A DNA stretch of 6,005 nt from an uncultured Clostridia bacterium (GCA_937901465.1 CALGTU010000207.1:1-6005); one strand, 5' to 3'; shown: positions 1-6,005, counted from the stretch's first letter. Numbers and translations are program-made. The notes: generated from the letters alone by a model not told the origin.

Positions 1-193
1 TAAGATGATGAGGAATACCGCATTTTTCTTCTTCTGTGGGTTTTGCGGTTGCTATATCAAGTCCCTTATAAATCTGCATTGAATCGGCAGAAACTATTTC
101 TGCATCATACTCTTTGGCAAGAGAAATAGATACCGCTGTTTTGCCTGAAGCGGTAGGGCCTGCTATTACAACTATCGGAATTTTGTTCATCAT
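1..193 (-). CDS. miaA: MiaA, tRNA dimethylallyltransferase (N-terminal part; 3' end beyond window)
   Basis: MiaA transfers the dimethylallyl group of DMAPP to N6 of adenosine 37 in tRNAs that read codons starting with U, giving i6A37; it acts in the cytoplasm. Only the first 64 residues are visible, of about 300 usual for the family. They contain the P-loop GPTASGKT (residues 12-19), then DSMQIYKGLDIATAKPT (37-53), the conserved block around the substrate-contacting aspartate, and GIPHHL (59-64). These three blocks in this order are diagnostic. The chosen start is the ATG at 193-191, which overlaps the mutL stop as ATGA; a second ATG follows at 190-188 and cannot be excluded. The upstream ribosome binding site is weak (AAGAGAG, 204-198, only 4 nt away), so translation probably depends on coupling to mutL. 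Its product is the substrate of MiaB, encoded at the other end of the window. The identification is firm; nothing can be said about the missing C-terminal part. Confidence 0.96.
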   Translation of the reverse strand, partial: MMNKIPIVVIAGPTASGKTAVSISLAKEYDAEIVSADSMQIYKGLDIATAKPTEEEKCGIPHHL

Positions 194-2082
194 AACACTC
201 TCTTAAATCTTTTTTCAAGTTCTTTTTCTGTTATTGTTGCTATAACAGGTCTTCCATGAGGGCAATATCTTATATTGTCATCAGAAAGAACCTGCTTTGC
301 GAGATGTTCTAGTTCTAATATATTATTTTTATCGTGTGCTTTTATAGCGGCTTTACAAGCCATTGAATGATAAATTTCATCAAGAAGACTGACTGATGTA
401 TTATTATTGTTTTCTGAAAGTTTTTCTATTATCTCACAGAAAACCTCTGATGCAACATCGATATCAAAAATTGTAGGTATTCCCGTTATAGAAACTTCGT
501 TTCCGTCTGTATCTTCAAATGTAAATCCTGAATTTTCAACAGTTTTTTTGTTTTCAAAAAGAACTGTATGCTGTTCGGGAGTAAGGATTATATTTTCCGG
601 TGTTGCAAGAAGTTGTGAAGAAAAGCCATTATCCTGAGATTTTAATTTTTCAAAGATAATACGCTCGTGTGCGGCATGTTTATCGATGATTAAAAGTTCA
701 TTTTCTATTTCAATGAGAATATAGGTTTTTAAAAATTCGCCTATCACTCTGAAATCAGGAATTTTCTTTTCTTCAGGGATGATTTCTTCTATCGCGGGTT
801 TCGGTTCTTCTTTTTTCTCAAAAGATGTTTTTGAAAGATATTTAAAACCTTTTTCTTCAAAAGAAACTTCTTCTTTTTCGGGTTGTTTTGGTTTTTCTTC
901 GTAAACGGGCGGGATTACGGAAATAATTTCTTCTTTTTTATCGGAAGAATCTATTATAAGTTTTTTCTTTTCAGATGCGAATGTAACTTGGTCTTCTCTG
1001 GAATATTCAGGAACTGTTTTTCTTATATCGACAGAATAATCAGGTTTCTTTTGAGGAAGTATCGGTGTTTCTTCTTTTTTCTCTGAAATTATATCATAAT
1101 TCATAACGGCATTTTTTACACCGAAATAGATAGCATCGAAAACAGGCTTTTCATCAGAAAATCTGACTTCAAGTTTTGTCGGGTGGACATTGATATCGAT
1201 ACTATCGGGTGGGATTTCGATATTCAAAACGCAGGACGGAAATTTACCCGTCATTATAACATTACGATAAGCCTCTTCGAGAGAGACTGTGCAGATAACG
1301 GCTTTTATATAGCGGTTATTTACAAAGAAATTCTGCAACTGTCTGTTGGGAGAGGCTGAAAGTGGCTTGACGGTATATCCTGAAATACGGATACCGCCAT
1401 ATGTATAATCAACAGGAATGAGACTTTCGGCAAAAGACCTTCCCATAACGGCATAAATTGCAGAGTAAAGGTTATTATCGCCGGGAGTCATTATTCCCTG
1501 TTTATTGTCTCTTATAAATCTGAATGAAATTTCGGGGTGAGAAAGAGCGAGTTTTCCCACAACCGACGCTACTGCGTTGCCTTCGGAAACATCTTTTTTA
1601 AGGAATTTCTGTCTCGCGGGGACATTATAGAAAATGTCCCTTATGATTATCATTGTTCCATCGGGACAACCGCATTGTTCTTTAAGTTTTTCTTCGGAAC
1701 CTTCGATGACATAATGGGTTCCGAACTGATTATCTTTTGTTTTGGTTAAAACTTCAACCTTTGAAACAGCAGAAACAGAGGCTAAAGCCTCGCCTCTGAA
1801 TCCTAATGTGAGAATTTTTTCAAGGTCATCTTTTTCCTTGATTTTACTTGTTGCGTGGCGGAGAAACGCCGTTGAGATATCATCTTCGGATATACCGCAA
1901 CCGTTATCTGAAATGCGGATATATGTTCTTCCGCCGTTTTTTATTTCGATAGTTACAGAAGTAGCTCCGCTATCAATAGAGTTTTCGACAAGTTCCTTGA
2001 CAACAGATGAGGGTCTGTCGATAACTTCACCCGCAGCTATGAGTTCGGCTATATCTTTTGAAAGAAGATTTATCTTCGGCAT
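190..2082 (-). CDS. mutL: MutL, DNA mismatch repair ATPase/endonuclease
   Basis: MutL is recruited by mismatch-bound MutS and, in bacteria without MutH, nicks the new strand. At 630 residues it is of normal length. The N-terminal GHKL ATPase domain (about 1-330) shows ELVEN (E30 catalytic base, N34), DNGCGI (59-64), GFRGEAL (94-100) and NVHPTK with K303. A charged K/E-rich linker (about 331-440) joins it to the dimerisation domain. That domain carries all four metal-binding endonuclease motifs: DKHAAHERIIFE (467-478), ACKAAIKA (575-582), CPHGRP (607-612) and the terminal FKR (626-628). The usual DQHA is DKHA here, but the D, H and both E residues remain. QLLATP (490-495) lies where the B. subtilis clamp-binding motif would align, though it fits the consensus imperfectly. 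The ATG start at 2082 is fixed by a strong Shine-Dalgarno and by the conserved N-terminus. The stop overlaps the miaA start by 4 nt. Function is as certain as sequence allows. Confidence 0.98.
   Translation of the reverse strand: MPKINLLSKDIAELIAAGEVIDRPSSVVKELVENSIDSGATSVTIEIKNGGRTYIRISDNGCGISEDDISTAFLRHATSKIKEKDDLEKILTLGFRGEALASVSAVSKVEVLTKTKDNQFGTHYVIEGSEEKLKEQCGCPDGTMIIIRDIFYNVPARQKFLKKDVSEGNAVASVVGKLALSHPEISFRFIRDNKQGIMTPGDNNLYSAIYAVMGRSFAESLIPVDYTYGGIRISGYTVKPLSASPNRQLQNFFVNNRYIKAVICTVSLEEAYRNVIMTGKFPSCVLNIEIPPDSIDINVHPTKLEVRFSDEKPVFDAIYFGVKNAVMNYDIISEKKEETPILPQKKPDYSVDIRKTVPEYSREDQVTFASEKKKLIIDSSDKKEEIISVIPPVYEEKPKQPEKEEVSFEEKGFKYLSKTSFEKKEEPKPAIEEIIPEEKKIPDFRVIGEFLKTYILIEIENELLIIDKHAAHERIIFEKLKSQDNGFSSQLLATPENIILTPEQHTVLFENKKTVENSGFTFEDTDGNEVSITGIPTIFDIDVASEVFCEIIEKLSENNNNTSVSLLDEIYHSMACKAAIKAHDKNNILELEHLAKQVLSDDNIRYCPHGRPVIATITEKELEKRFKRVL
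543..549 (-). repeat. A7 tract within mutL
   Basis: Seven consecutive A residues on the coding strand span the Lys512-Lys513 codons and the first base of Thr514. It is one of the two longest single-base runs I found in the window. A one-base slip would frameshift MutL before three of its four endonuclease motifs. Confidence 0.8.
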
Positions 2083-2088
2083 TTTCTA

Positions 2089-2097
2089 CACCTCCTT
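2089..2097 (-). promoter_or_regulatory. Shine-Dalgarno site of mutL, overlapping the mutS stop codon
   Basis: AAGGAGGTG, read on the minus strand from 2097 to 2089, is a near-perfect anti-16S match 6 nt upstream of the mutL ATG at 2082. The mutS TAA stop (2098-2096) supplies the first two bases of the site. Ribosomes finishing mutS therefore end on top of the mutL initiation site, which suggests coupled synthesis of the two partners (inference). Confidence 0.9.
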
Positions 2098-4696
2098 AAA
2101 GCATATCTATGAGTTCACCTAGGAAATATTTTGCATCATCGGGTGTGAGTTCATCGATATTTGTTTTCTTTAATTTTTCAATAATATCGTCATGACTTAT
2201 CGACGAGAATGAAATCTGATCATGAGATTCTCTGACAGGTTTTGTATCGGTATTCTGTTCGAGTTCTGAAAGAATCTGTTTTGCACGATTTGTTACTTTA
2301 GCAGGAATTCCCGCAAGTTTTGCAACTTCGATACCGTAGCTTTCATCAGCACCGCCTTCAACTATTTTTCTGAGAAATTTTATTTCCTCGCCTCTTTTCT
2401 TTACGGCAATGCTGTAATTCTTAACGCCTTCTAAAGTTCCCTCAAGAGCGATAAGTTCATGATAATGAGTTGCGAAAAGGGTTTTACAACCCAGAGTTCT
2501 TTTATTTGAAATCTGTTCTGCAATAGCTTTTGCGATACTGAGACCATCGAGAGTTGATGTTCCTCTTCCGACTTCGTCTAAAATAACAAGGCTGTTTTTT
2601 GTTGCGTTTTTAAGAATATCAGCAACTTCGCTCATTTCGACCATAAAGGTTGACTGACCTGCTGATAAGTCGTCTGACGCACCTATTCTTGTAAAAATCT
2701 TATCAACAATAGAAATTTTTGCATAAGACGCGGGTACGAAACAGCCTATCTGTGCCATAAGAGTTATTAACGCAACCTGACGCATATATGTAGATTTACC
2801 TGACATATTAGGCCCTGTTATAATCGCCATACGGTTATTATCGGTATCTATTTTTGTATCGTTGGGAACAAACATTTCATCGGACAACATAAGTTCGACA
2901 ACGGGGTGTCTTCCGTCTGTTATGTTTATAGTTCCGTCGACAGAAATATCAGGTCTTACATACTGATTTTTTGAAGAAACATAAGAGAAAGATGCCATAA
3001 CATCAAGAACTGCGAGTGCTGATGCGGTTTTCTGAACTTCTTCGAGTTTTGTTGCGACAAAATCACGTACTTCGTTGAAAATATCATTTTCGAGTGCTAT
3101 GATTTTATCCTTTGCACCAAGAATTTTGTTTTCTTCCTGTTTAAGTTCTTCAGTTATAAAACGCTCAGCGTTTGTGAGAGTCTGTTTTCTGATATATGTT
3201 TCGGGAATAAGGTCGTAATTAGACTTTGTAACCTCGATATAATATCCGAAAACTCTGTTATATCCGATTTTGAGATTCTTGATTCCTGTTCTTTCTTTTT
3301 CACGTTCTTCGATTTCTTTTAAGATATCATTTCCGCCGCCGACAATCCTGCGGAGTTCATCAAGTTCTTCGTTGAAACCGTCTTTAATAACTCCGCCTTC
3401 TTTAAGATTTACGGGTGGTTCATCAACTATCGCATTTTCAACCAGAGTTGAAATTTCATCGAGAGTATAGATGTCATCGTTACAGGAACCCAGTAATTTA
3501 CAATCAAATTCTGAAAGAATTGATTTTATCTCAGGAAGACGGGAAATAGTCATAGCAAGGGCTTTGAGATCTCGTGGTGTTATCGTTTTATAGATAACTC
3601 TTGTCATAAGACGTTCGATATCATAAACACCCGATAAAGCCTCGATAAGATTATCTCTTGCAACGGATTTAAGAGAAAGTTGTTCCACTGCATCAAGACG
3701 CATGATTATCTTTGCGGGCTTTATAAGAGGCTGTTCGATATATGAACGGAGAAGTCGTTTACCCATTGAAGTCTGGGTATGGTCTAAAACCCAGAGAAGA
3801 CTTCCCTTTTTCTCTTTGTTACGCATTGTTTCTAAAAGTTCGAGATTTCTTCTTGCGGTGAGGTCAAGCCCCATAAAAGCGTTATCCGAACGGATATCGA
3901 TTTTTGTGAATCTTCCGATAACGGCTTTTTGGGTATCTGAAATATAGGAAAAAAGTCCGCAAAGAGACAATACGCCTATGCCCTCTTTAAGTCCTAATTC
4001 TTCAAGCGATAAAGCATTGAATTGTCCTAAAAGAATGGCTTTATTTTTTGATATATCAAAATTGTCTTCAGAAAGAAGAATTTCTGAACACTTAAGTTTT
4101 TCTTTTATGAAATGATTTACAGATAAAAGTTTTCTTGTTTCGCTGTTATAGAGAATTTCTTTGGGCGAAAATCTTGAAAGTTCTTCAACAATCGCCTGTT
4201 CTGAAAGTTCGGTTTCATCGACAAAAAGGCATACTTCACCCGTTGAAATATCGGCAAACGAAATCGCAAATTTATCCTTTTCGCAATAAAGTGCGCAAAG
4301 ATAATTATTCACTTCATCGTTAAGCATACTGCTATCGGTCAAAGTTCCCGGTGTGACAATCTTAACGACATCACGCACTACTATTCCCTTGCTTTCGGAA
4401 GGGTCGGTAAGTTGTTCGCATATTGCAACCTTTTCACCCAAATCGACAAGTTTTTTTATGTAGGTATCACAGGCGTGATGCGGAACGCCACACATAGGTG
4501 CGCGTTCGCCAAGCCCACAATCCTTGCCTGTAAGAGTAAGTTCGAGCATACGCGATACTCTTATGGCATCATCAAAAAACATTTCGTAAAAATCGCCTAC
4601 TCTGAAGAAAAGAACATGGTCTTTATACTTTTCTTTCGCTTCAAGATACTGGCGCATCATGGGTGAAAGTTTCTGTAAATCAATCCCCTCTGTCAT
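2096..4696 (-). CDS. mutS: MutS, DNA mismatch recognition ATPase
   Basis: MutS dimers slide on DNA, bind mispairs and small loops, and on ATP binding become a clamp that recruits MutL. The protein is 866 residues, close to the B. subtilis length. The mismatch domain has GDFYEMF (34-40) with the F36-x-E38 wedge pair. Connector and lever domains follow (about 130-440), then the DNA clamp (about 440-550, including GYNRVFGYYIEVTKSNY). The ABC-type ATPase has Walker A TGPNMSGKST (627-636), the signature region STFMVEMSE (682-690), Walker B VILDE (704-708) and the switch histidine in FATHYHEL (H744). A helix-turn-helix dimer region (about 785-798) precedes a short tail with QISF (827-830), resembling the beta-clamp motif of B. 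subtilis MutS. The chosen start is the ATG at 4696, 2 nt after the preceding stop, giving MTEGIDLQKLSPMMRQYLEA. An in-frame TTG at 4762 would add 22 residues unlike any MutS. Full-length and intact. Confidence 0.98.
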   Translation of the reverse strand: MTEGIDLQKLSPMMRQYLEAKEKYKDHVLFFRVGDFYEMFFDDAIRVSRMLELTLTGKDCGLGERAPMCGVPHHACDTYIKKLVDLGEKVAICEQLTDPSESKGIVVRDVVKIVTPGTLTDSSMLNDEVNNYLCALYCEKDKFAISFADISTGEVCLFVDETELSEQAIVEELSRFSPKEILYNSETRKLLSVNHFIKEKLKCSEILLSEDNFDISKNKAILLGQFNALSLEELGLKEGIGVLSLCGLFSYISDTQKAVIGRFTKIDIRSDNAFMGLDLTARRNLELLETMRNKEKKGSLLWVLDHTQTSMGKRLLRSYIEQPLIKPAKIIMRLDAVEQLSLKSVARDNLIEALSGVYDIERLMTRVIYKTITPRDLKALAMTISRLPEIKSILSEFDCKLLGSCNDDIYTLDEISTLVENAIVDEPPVNLKEGGVIKDGFNEELDELRRIVGGGNDILKEIEEREKERTGIKNLKIGYNRVFGYYIEVTKSNYDLIPETYIRKQTLTNAERFITEELKQEENKILGAKDKIIALENDIFNEVRDFVATKLEEVQKTASALAVLDVMASFSYVSSKNQYVRPDISVDGTINITDGRHPVVELMLSDEMFVPNDTKIDTDNNRMAIITGPNMSGKSTYMRQVALITLMAQIGCFVPASYAKISIVDKIFTRIGASDDLSAGQSTFMVEMSEVADILKNATKNSLVILDEVGRGTSTLDGLSIAKAIAEQISNKRTLGCKTLFATHYHELIALEGTLEGVKNYSIAVKKRGEEIKFLRKIVEGGADESYGIEVAKLAGIPAKVTNRAKQILSELEQNTDTKPVRESHDQISFSSISHDDIIEKLKKTNIDELTPDDAKYFLGELIDML
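4451..4457 (-). repeat. A7 tract within mutS
   Basis: Seven consecutive A residues on the coding strand cover the last base of the Ile80 codon and the Lys81-Lys82 codons, inside the mismatch-binding domain. A one-base slip here would remove nearly all of MutS, including the ATPase. Confidence 0.8.
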
Positions 4697-4698
4697 TA

Positions 4699-5109
4699 TT
4701 AGTGGCAACCTCCGCATGTAGCACAGCTTCCACCGCATGAGTGGGGCATTTCTGTAGGACAAGTTTCAGGATCTTCACCGTTTGCTGATGCTGTGATGAT
4801 GAAGTTGATCTGTGAAAGAAGATCGTCCATAGCTTCCTTGGCATTGTTGAATGCTGTCATGTTTTCGTTTTTCATGATGTTTCCGTAAAGAGTCTTGATT
4901 TCTCCGTCAAGTTTCTGGAGCTTTTCTGTATCCTTATCGGGCTTTGCCATTTCTCCGCTGAGTTCCATTCTCTTTTCGTTGAAATCTGCAATGAGTTTCT
5001 GAAGAACTTCGTCCTTATCGTTGAGTTCACGTGCAGCATGATATGCTTTATATCTTTCGTCTGCCTGAATCTGTTTTCCGAGTTCTCTTGCCATTGAAAT
5101 TGCGTCCAT
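4699..5109 (-). CDS. YlbF/YmcA-family protein (Com_YlbF) with Cys-rich C-terminus
   Basis: A 136-residue soluble protein, mostly helical and rich in K, E and D, from MDAISMARELGKQIQADERY through about residue 107. This matches the small helical proteins YlbF (RicF) and YmcA (RicA) of B. subtilis. Those join YaaT (RicT) in an Fe-S-binding complex that works with RNase Y in mRNA processing and affects biofilm, competence and sporulation. The tail has five cysteines (C117, C125, C129, C132, C135) and a terminal histidine, spaced C-x7-C-x3-C-x2-C-x2-C-H, a likely Fe-S or zinc ligand set (inference). No signal peptide or membrane segment is seen. Its place directly after miaB matches that of ymcA in B. 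subtilis, but the position does not decide between RicA- and RicF-like roles, so no symbol is given. The ATG at 5109 has a good ribosome binding site. Its codons (AAC, ATC, TTC) differ from those of its neighbours, hinting at higher expression. Confidence 0.88.
   Translation of the reverse strand: MDAISMARELGKQIQADERYKAYHAARELNDKDEVLQKLIADFNEKRMELSGEMAKPDKDTEKLQKLDGEIKTLYGNIMKNENMTAFNNAKEAMDDLLSQINFIITASANGEDPETCPTEMPHSCGGSCATCGGCH
4709..4713 (-). promoter_or_regulatory. Probable Shine-Dalgarno site of mutS inside the preceding gene
   Basis: GGAGG, read on the minus strand from 4713 to 4709, is the only good anti-16S match near the mutS ATG at 4696. It lies 12 nt upstream, longer than the usual 5-9 nt, and is formed by the Gly-Gly codons of the Cys-rich C-terminus of the YlbF-family gene. 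The ATG sits 2 nt after that gene's TAA (4701-4699), so reinitiation by terminating ribosomes may matter more than direct binding (inference). Confidence 0.65.
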
Positions 5110-5117
5110 TTTAAAAA

Positions 5118-5125
5118 TCTCCTTT
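5118..5125 (-). promoter_or_regulatory. Shine-Dalgarno site of the YlbF-family gene
   Basis: AAAGGAGA, read on the minus strand from 5125 to 5118, lies in the 19-bp gap after the miaB stop codon. GGAG ends 9 nt before the ATG at 5109, which supports that start. The gap has no hairpin or promoter-like sequence, so the gene is most likely read through from miaB. Confidence 0.85.
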
Positions 5126-5128
5126 AAA

Positions 5129-6005
5129 TTAAATATTTATTATTTCACCGATAAGCGCCCAGTTATGAGCACCGGTAATTTTAACCTTTACAAACTTGCC
5201 GATAACATTTTTATCGGCTTTGAATTCAACTATTATGAATTCATCACTTTTTCCCAGAACAACACCTTTTTCAGAATTTTCTTCTTCAGCTAAAACAGTT
5301 AAAGTTTTACCGATAAAGCGTTTGTAATGTTCTGTTGAAATCTCACGCTGGAGCGACAGAAGTCTTGTCATTCGCTCTGATTTTTCTTTATCAGTTATCT
5401 TATCTTCGATAAGGGCTGCTTTCGTTCCCGAACGCTTTGAATAGATGAATGAGAAAACACTGTCAAACCTTACTTTTTTCATAAGGTCAAGTGTTTTCAA
5501 AAAGTCATCTTCGCTTTCGTTGGGAAAACCGACTATAATATCGGTTGAAAACGAAAAATCAGGGATTTTACTTCTTGCATAATCAACTATCGAAAGATAA
5601 CTTTCGGCGGTATAATTTCTGTTCATAGCGCGAAGTATTTCATCACTTCCCGATTGAACGGGAAGATGAAAATGCTTACACACTTTATCGCATTCTGTTA
5701 TAGCATCGATAAGTTCTTTAGATGCGTTTTTAGGGTGTGATGACATAAATCTTATTCTGAAATCGCCGTCTATTTCATTTATCATGCGAAGAAGACGCGG
5801 AAAATCGATGTCTTCTGAAAGTCCCTCACCGTAGGAATTGACGTTCTGACCGAGTAGCATAATCTCTTTATAGCCTTTATCGGAAAGAGATTTCACCTCT
5901 GAAATAATATCCTTTGAAGGACGGCTTTTTTCTCTTCCTCTTACATATGGCACTATGCAGTATGTGCAGAAATTGTTGCAACCATACATAATAGGCACTC
6001 CTGCC
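5129..6005 (-). CDS. miaB: MiaB, tRNA-2-methylthio-N6-dimethylallyladenosine synthase (C-terminal part; 5' end beyond window)
   Basis: MiaB is a radical-SAM methylthiotransferase that turns i6A37 of tRNA into ms2i6A37, using two [4Fe-4S] clusters. The last 291 residues are visible, of roughly 440-480 in the family, so the N-terminal MTTase domain with its three cluster cysteines lies beyond the right edge. Numbering from V at 5998, the radical-SAM cluster motif is CNNFCTYC (C7, C11, C14), followed by IVPYVRGREKSRP. Further conserved blocks are LLGQNVNSYG (49-58), RFMSSHPK (83-90), HLPVQSGSD (111-119) and STDIIVGFP (151-159). The C-terminal TRAM RNA-binding domain spans about 225-288. The IMYGCNNFCTYCIVPY pattern and full context favour MiaB over the related MtaB and RimO. 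The GTG at 5998 is an internal valine codon: the frame stays open to the edge (Ala-Gly-Val-Pro). The gene ends with TAA at 5131-5129, 19 bp before the YlbF-family ATG. Confidence 0.96.
   Translation of the reverse strand, partial: AGVPIMYGCNNFCTYCIVPYVRGREKSRPSKDIISEVKSLSDKGYKEIMLLGQNVNSYGEGLSEDIDFPRLLRMINEIDGDFRIRFMSSHPKNASKELIDAITECDKVCKHFHLPVQSGSDEILRAMNRNYTAESYLSIVDYARSKIPDFSFSTDIIVGFPNESEDDFLKTLDLMKKVRFDSVFSFIYSKRSGTKAALIEDKITDKEKSERMTRLLSLQREISTEHYKRFIGKTLTVLAEEENSEKGVVLGKSDEFIIVEFKADKNVIGKFVKVKITGAHNWALIGEIINI

Noticed and set aside
763..1092. Pyrimidine-rich plus-strand stretch as a possible regulatory or repeat element
   Set aside because: It is simply the complement of Lys/Glu codons in the intact MutL linker; no exact tandem repeat was found.
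407..2122. Plus-strand open frames opposite mutL (407-637, 883-1086, 1537-1749, 1742-2122)
   Set aside because: They are antisense to strongly conserved mutL codons, lack good ribosome binding sites and encode low-complexity Phe/Ser-rich peptides that mirror the K/E-rich strand.
3270..4666. Plus-strand open frames opposite mutS (3270-3470, 3702-3947, 4135-4323, 4412-4666)
   Set aside because: All lie antisense to conserved MutS domains, with compositions explained by the opposite strand and no recognisable motif.
4697..4762. Extension of mutS upstream to a TTG at 4762 (22 extra residues)
   Set aside because: The added residues (MSYRNAPLMRWK...) are the out-of-frame reading of the YlbF-family Cys-rich tail and do not resemble a MutS N-terminus. 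The ATG at 4696 gives the expected start just before the conserved SPMMRQYLEAKEKY block.
5110..5128. Possible terminator or promoter between miaB and the YlbF-family gene
   Set aside because: The 19-bp gap holds only the ribosome binding site and AT-rich bases, with no inverted repeat and no room for a full promoter.
5996..5998. GTG at 5998 as the start of miaB
   Set aside because: It is an internal valine codon. The frame stays open to the window edge, and a start here would remove the whole N-terminal MTTase domain, leaving the radical-SAM cysteines at the very N-terminus.

Overview
All five recognisable genes lie on the minus strand and together fill almost the whole window. In transcription order, from the right edge to the left, they are: miaB (5' end cut off at the right edge), a YlbF/YmcA-family gene, mutS, mutL and miaA (3' end cut off at the left edge). 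The longest non-coding gap is 19 bp. No RNA gene, mobile element, CRISPR array, promoter or intrinsic terminator is visible, so the stretch looks like the interior of one longer operon.

The sequence points to a low-GC Firmicute, most likely a member of class Clostridia (Ruminococcus/Oscillospiraceae-like). The reasons are an AT-rich composition (roughly 40% GC by eye), strong AAGGAGG-type ribosome binding sites, a YlbF/YmcA-family gene (typical of Firmicutes), and a miaB - ymcA-like - mutS - mutL order resembling that of Bacillus subtilis (where cotE also intervenes). The species cannot be fixed from this window.

Region by region: 6005-5129 holds the radical-SAM core and TRAM domain of MiaB, the tRNA i6A37 methylthiotransferase. 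5109-4699 holds a 136-residue helical YlbF-family protein with a cysteine-rich tail, probably a partner in an RNase Y-associated regulatory complex. 4696-2096 holds a complete 866-residue MutS. 2082-190 holds a complete 630-residue MutL carrying the latent-endonuclease motifs of MutH-less bacteria. 193-1 holds the first 64 residues of MiaA, the tRNA A37 dimethylallyltransferase.

Functionally the operon nests methyl-independent mismatch repair (MutS finds the mismatch, MutL nicks) between the two consecutive enzymes of ms2i6A37 synthesis: MiaA makes i6A37 and MiaB methylthiolates it. The genes are tightly coupled. The mutL start overlaps the miaA start at an ATGA, the mutS stop codon lies in the mutL ribosome binding site, and the likely mutS ribosome binding site is built from the last codons of the YlbF-family gene.

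I see no new system here; this is a conserved housekeeping region. The points most worth a second look are the Cys-rich tail and distinct codon usage of the YlbF-family gene, and the A7 tracts inside both mutS and mutL.
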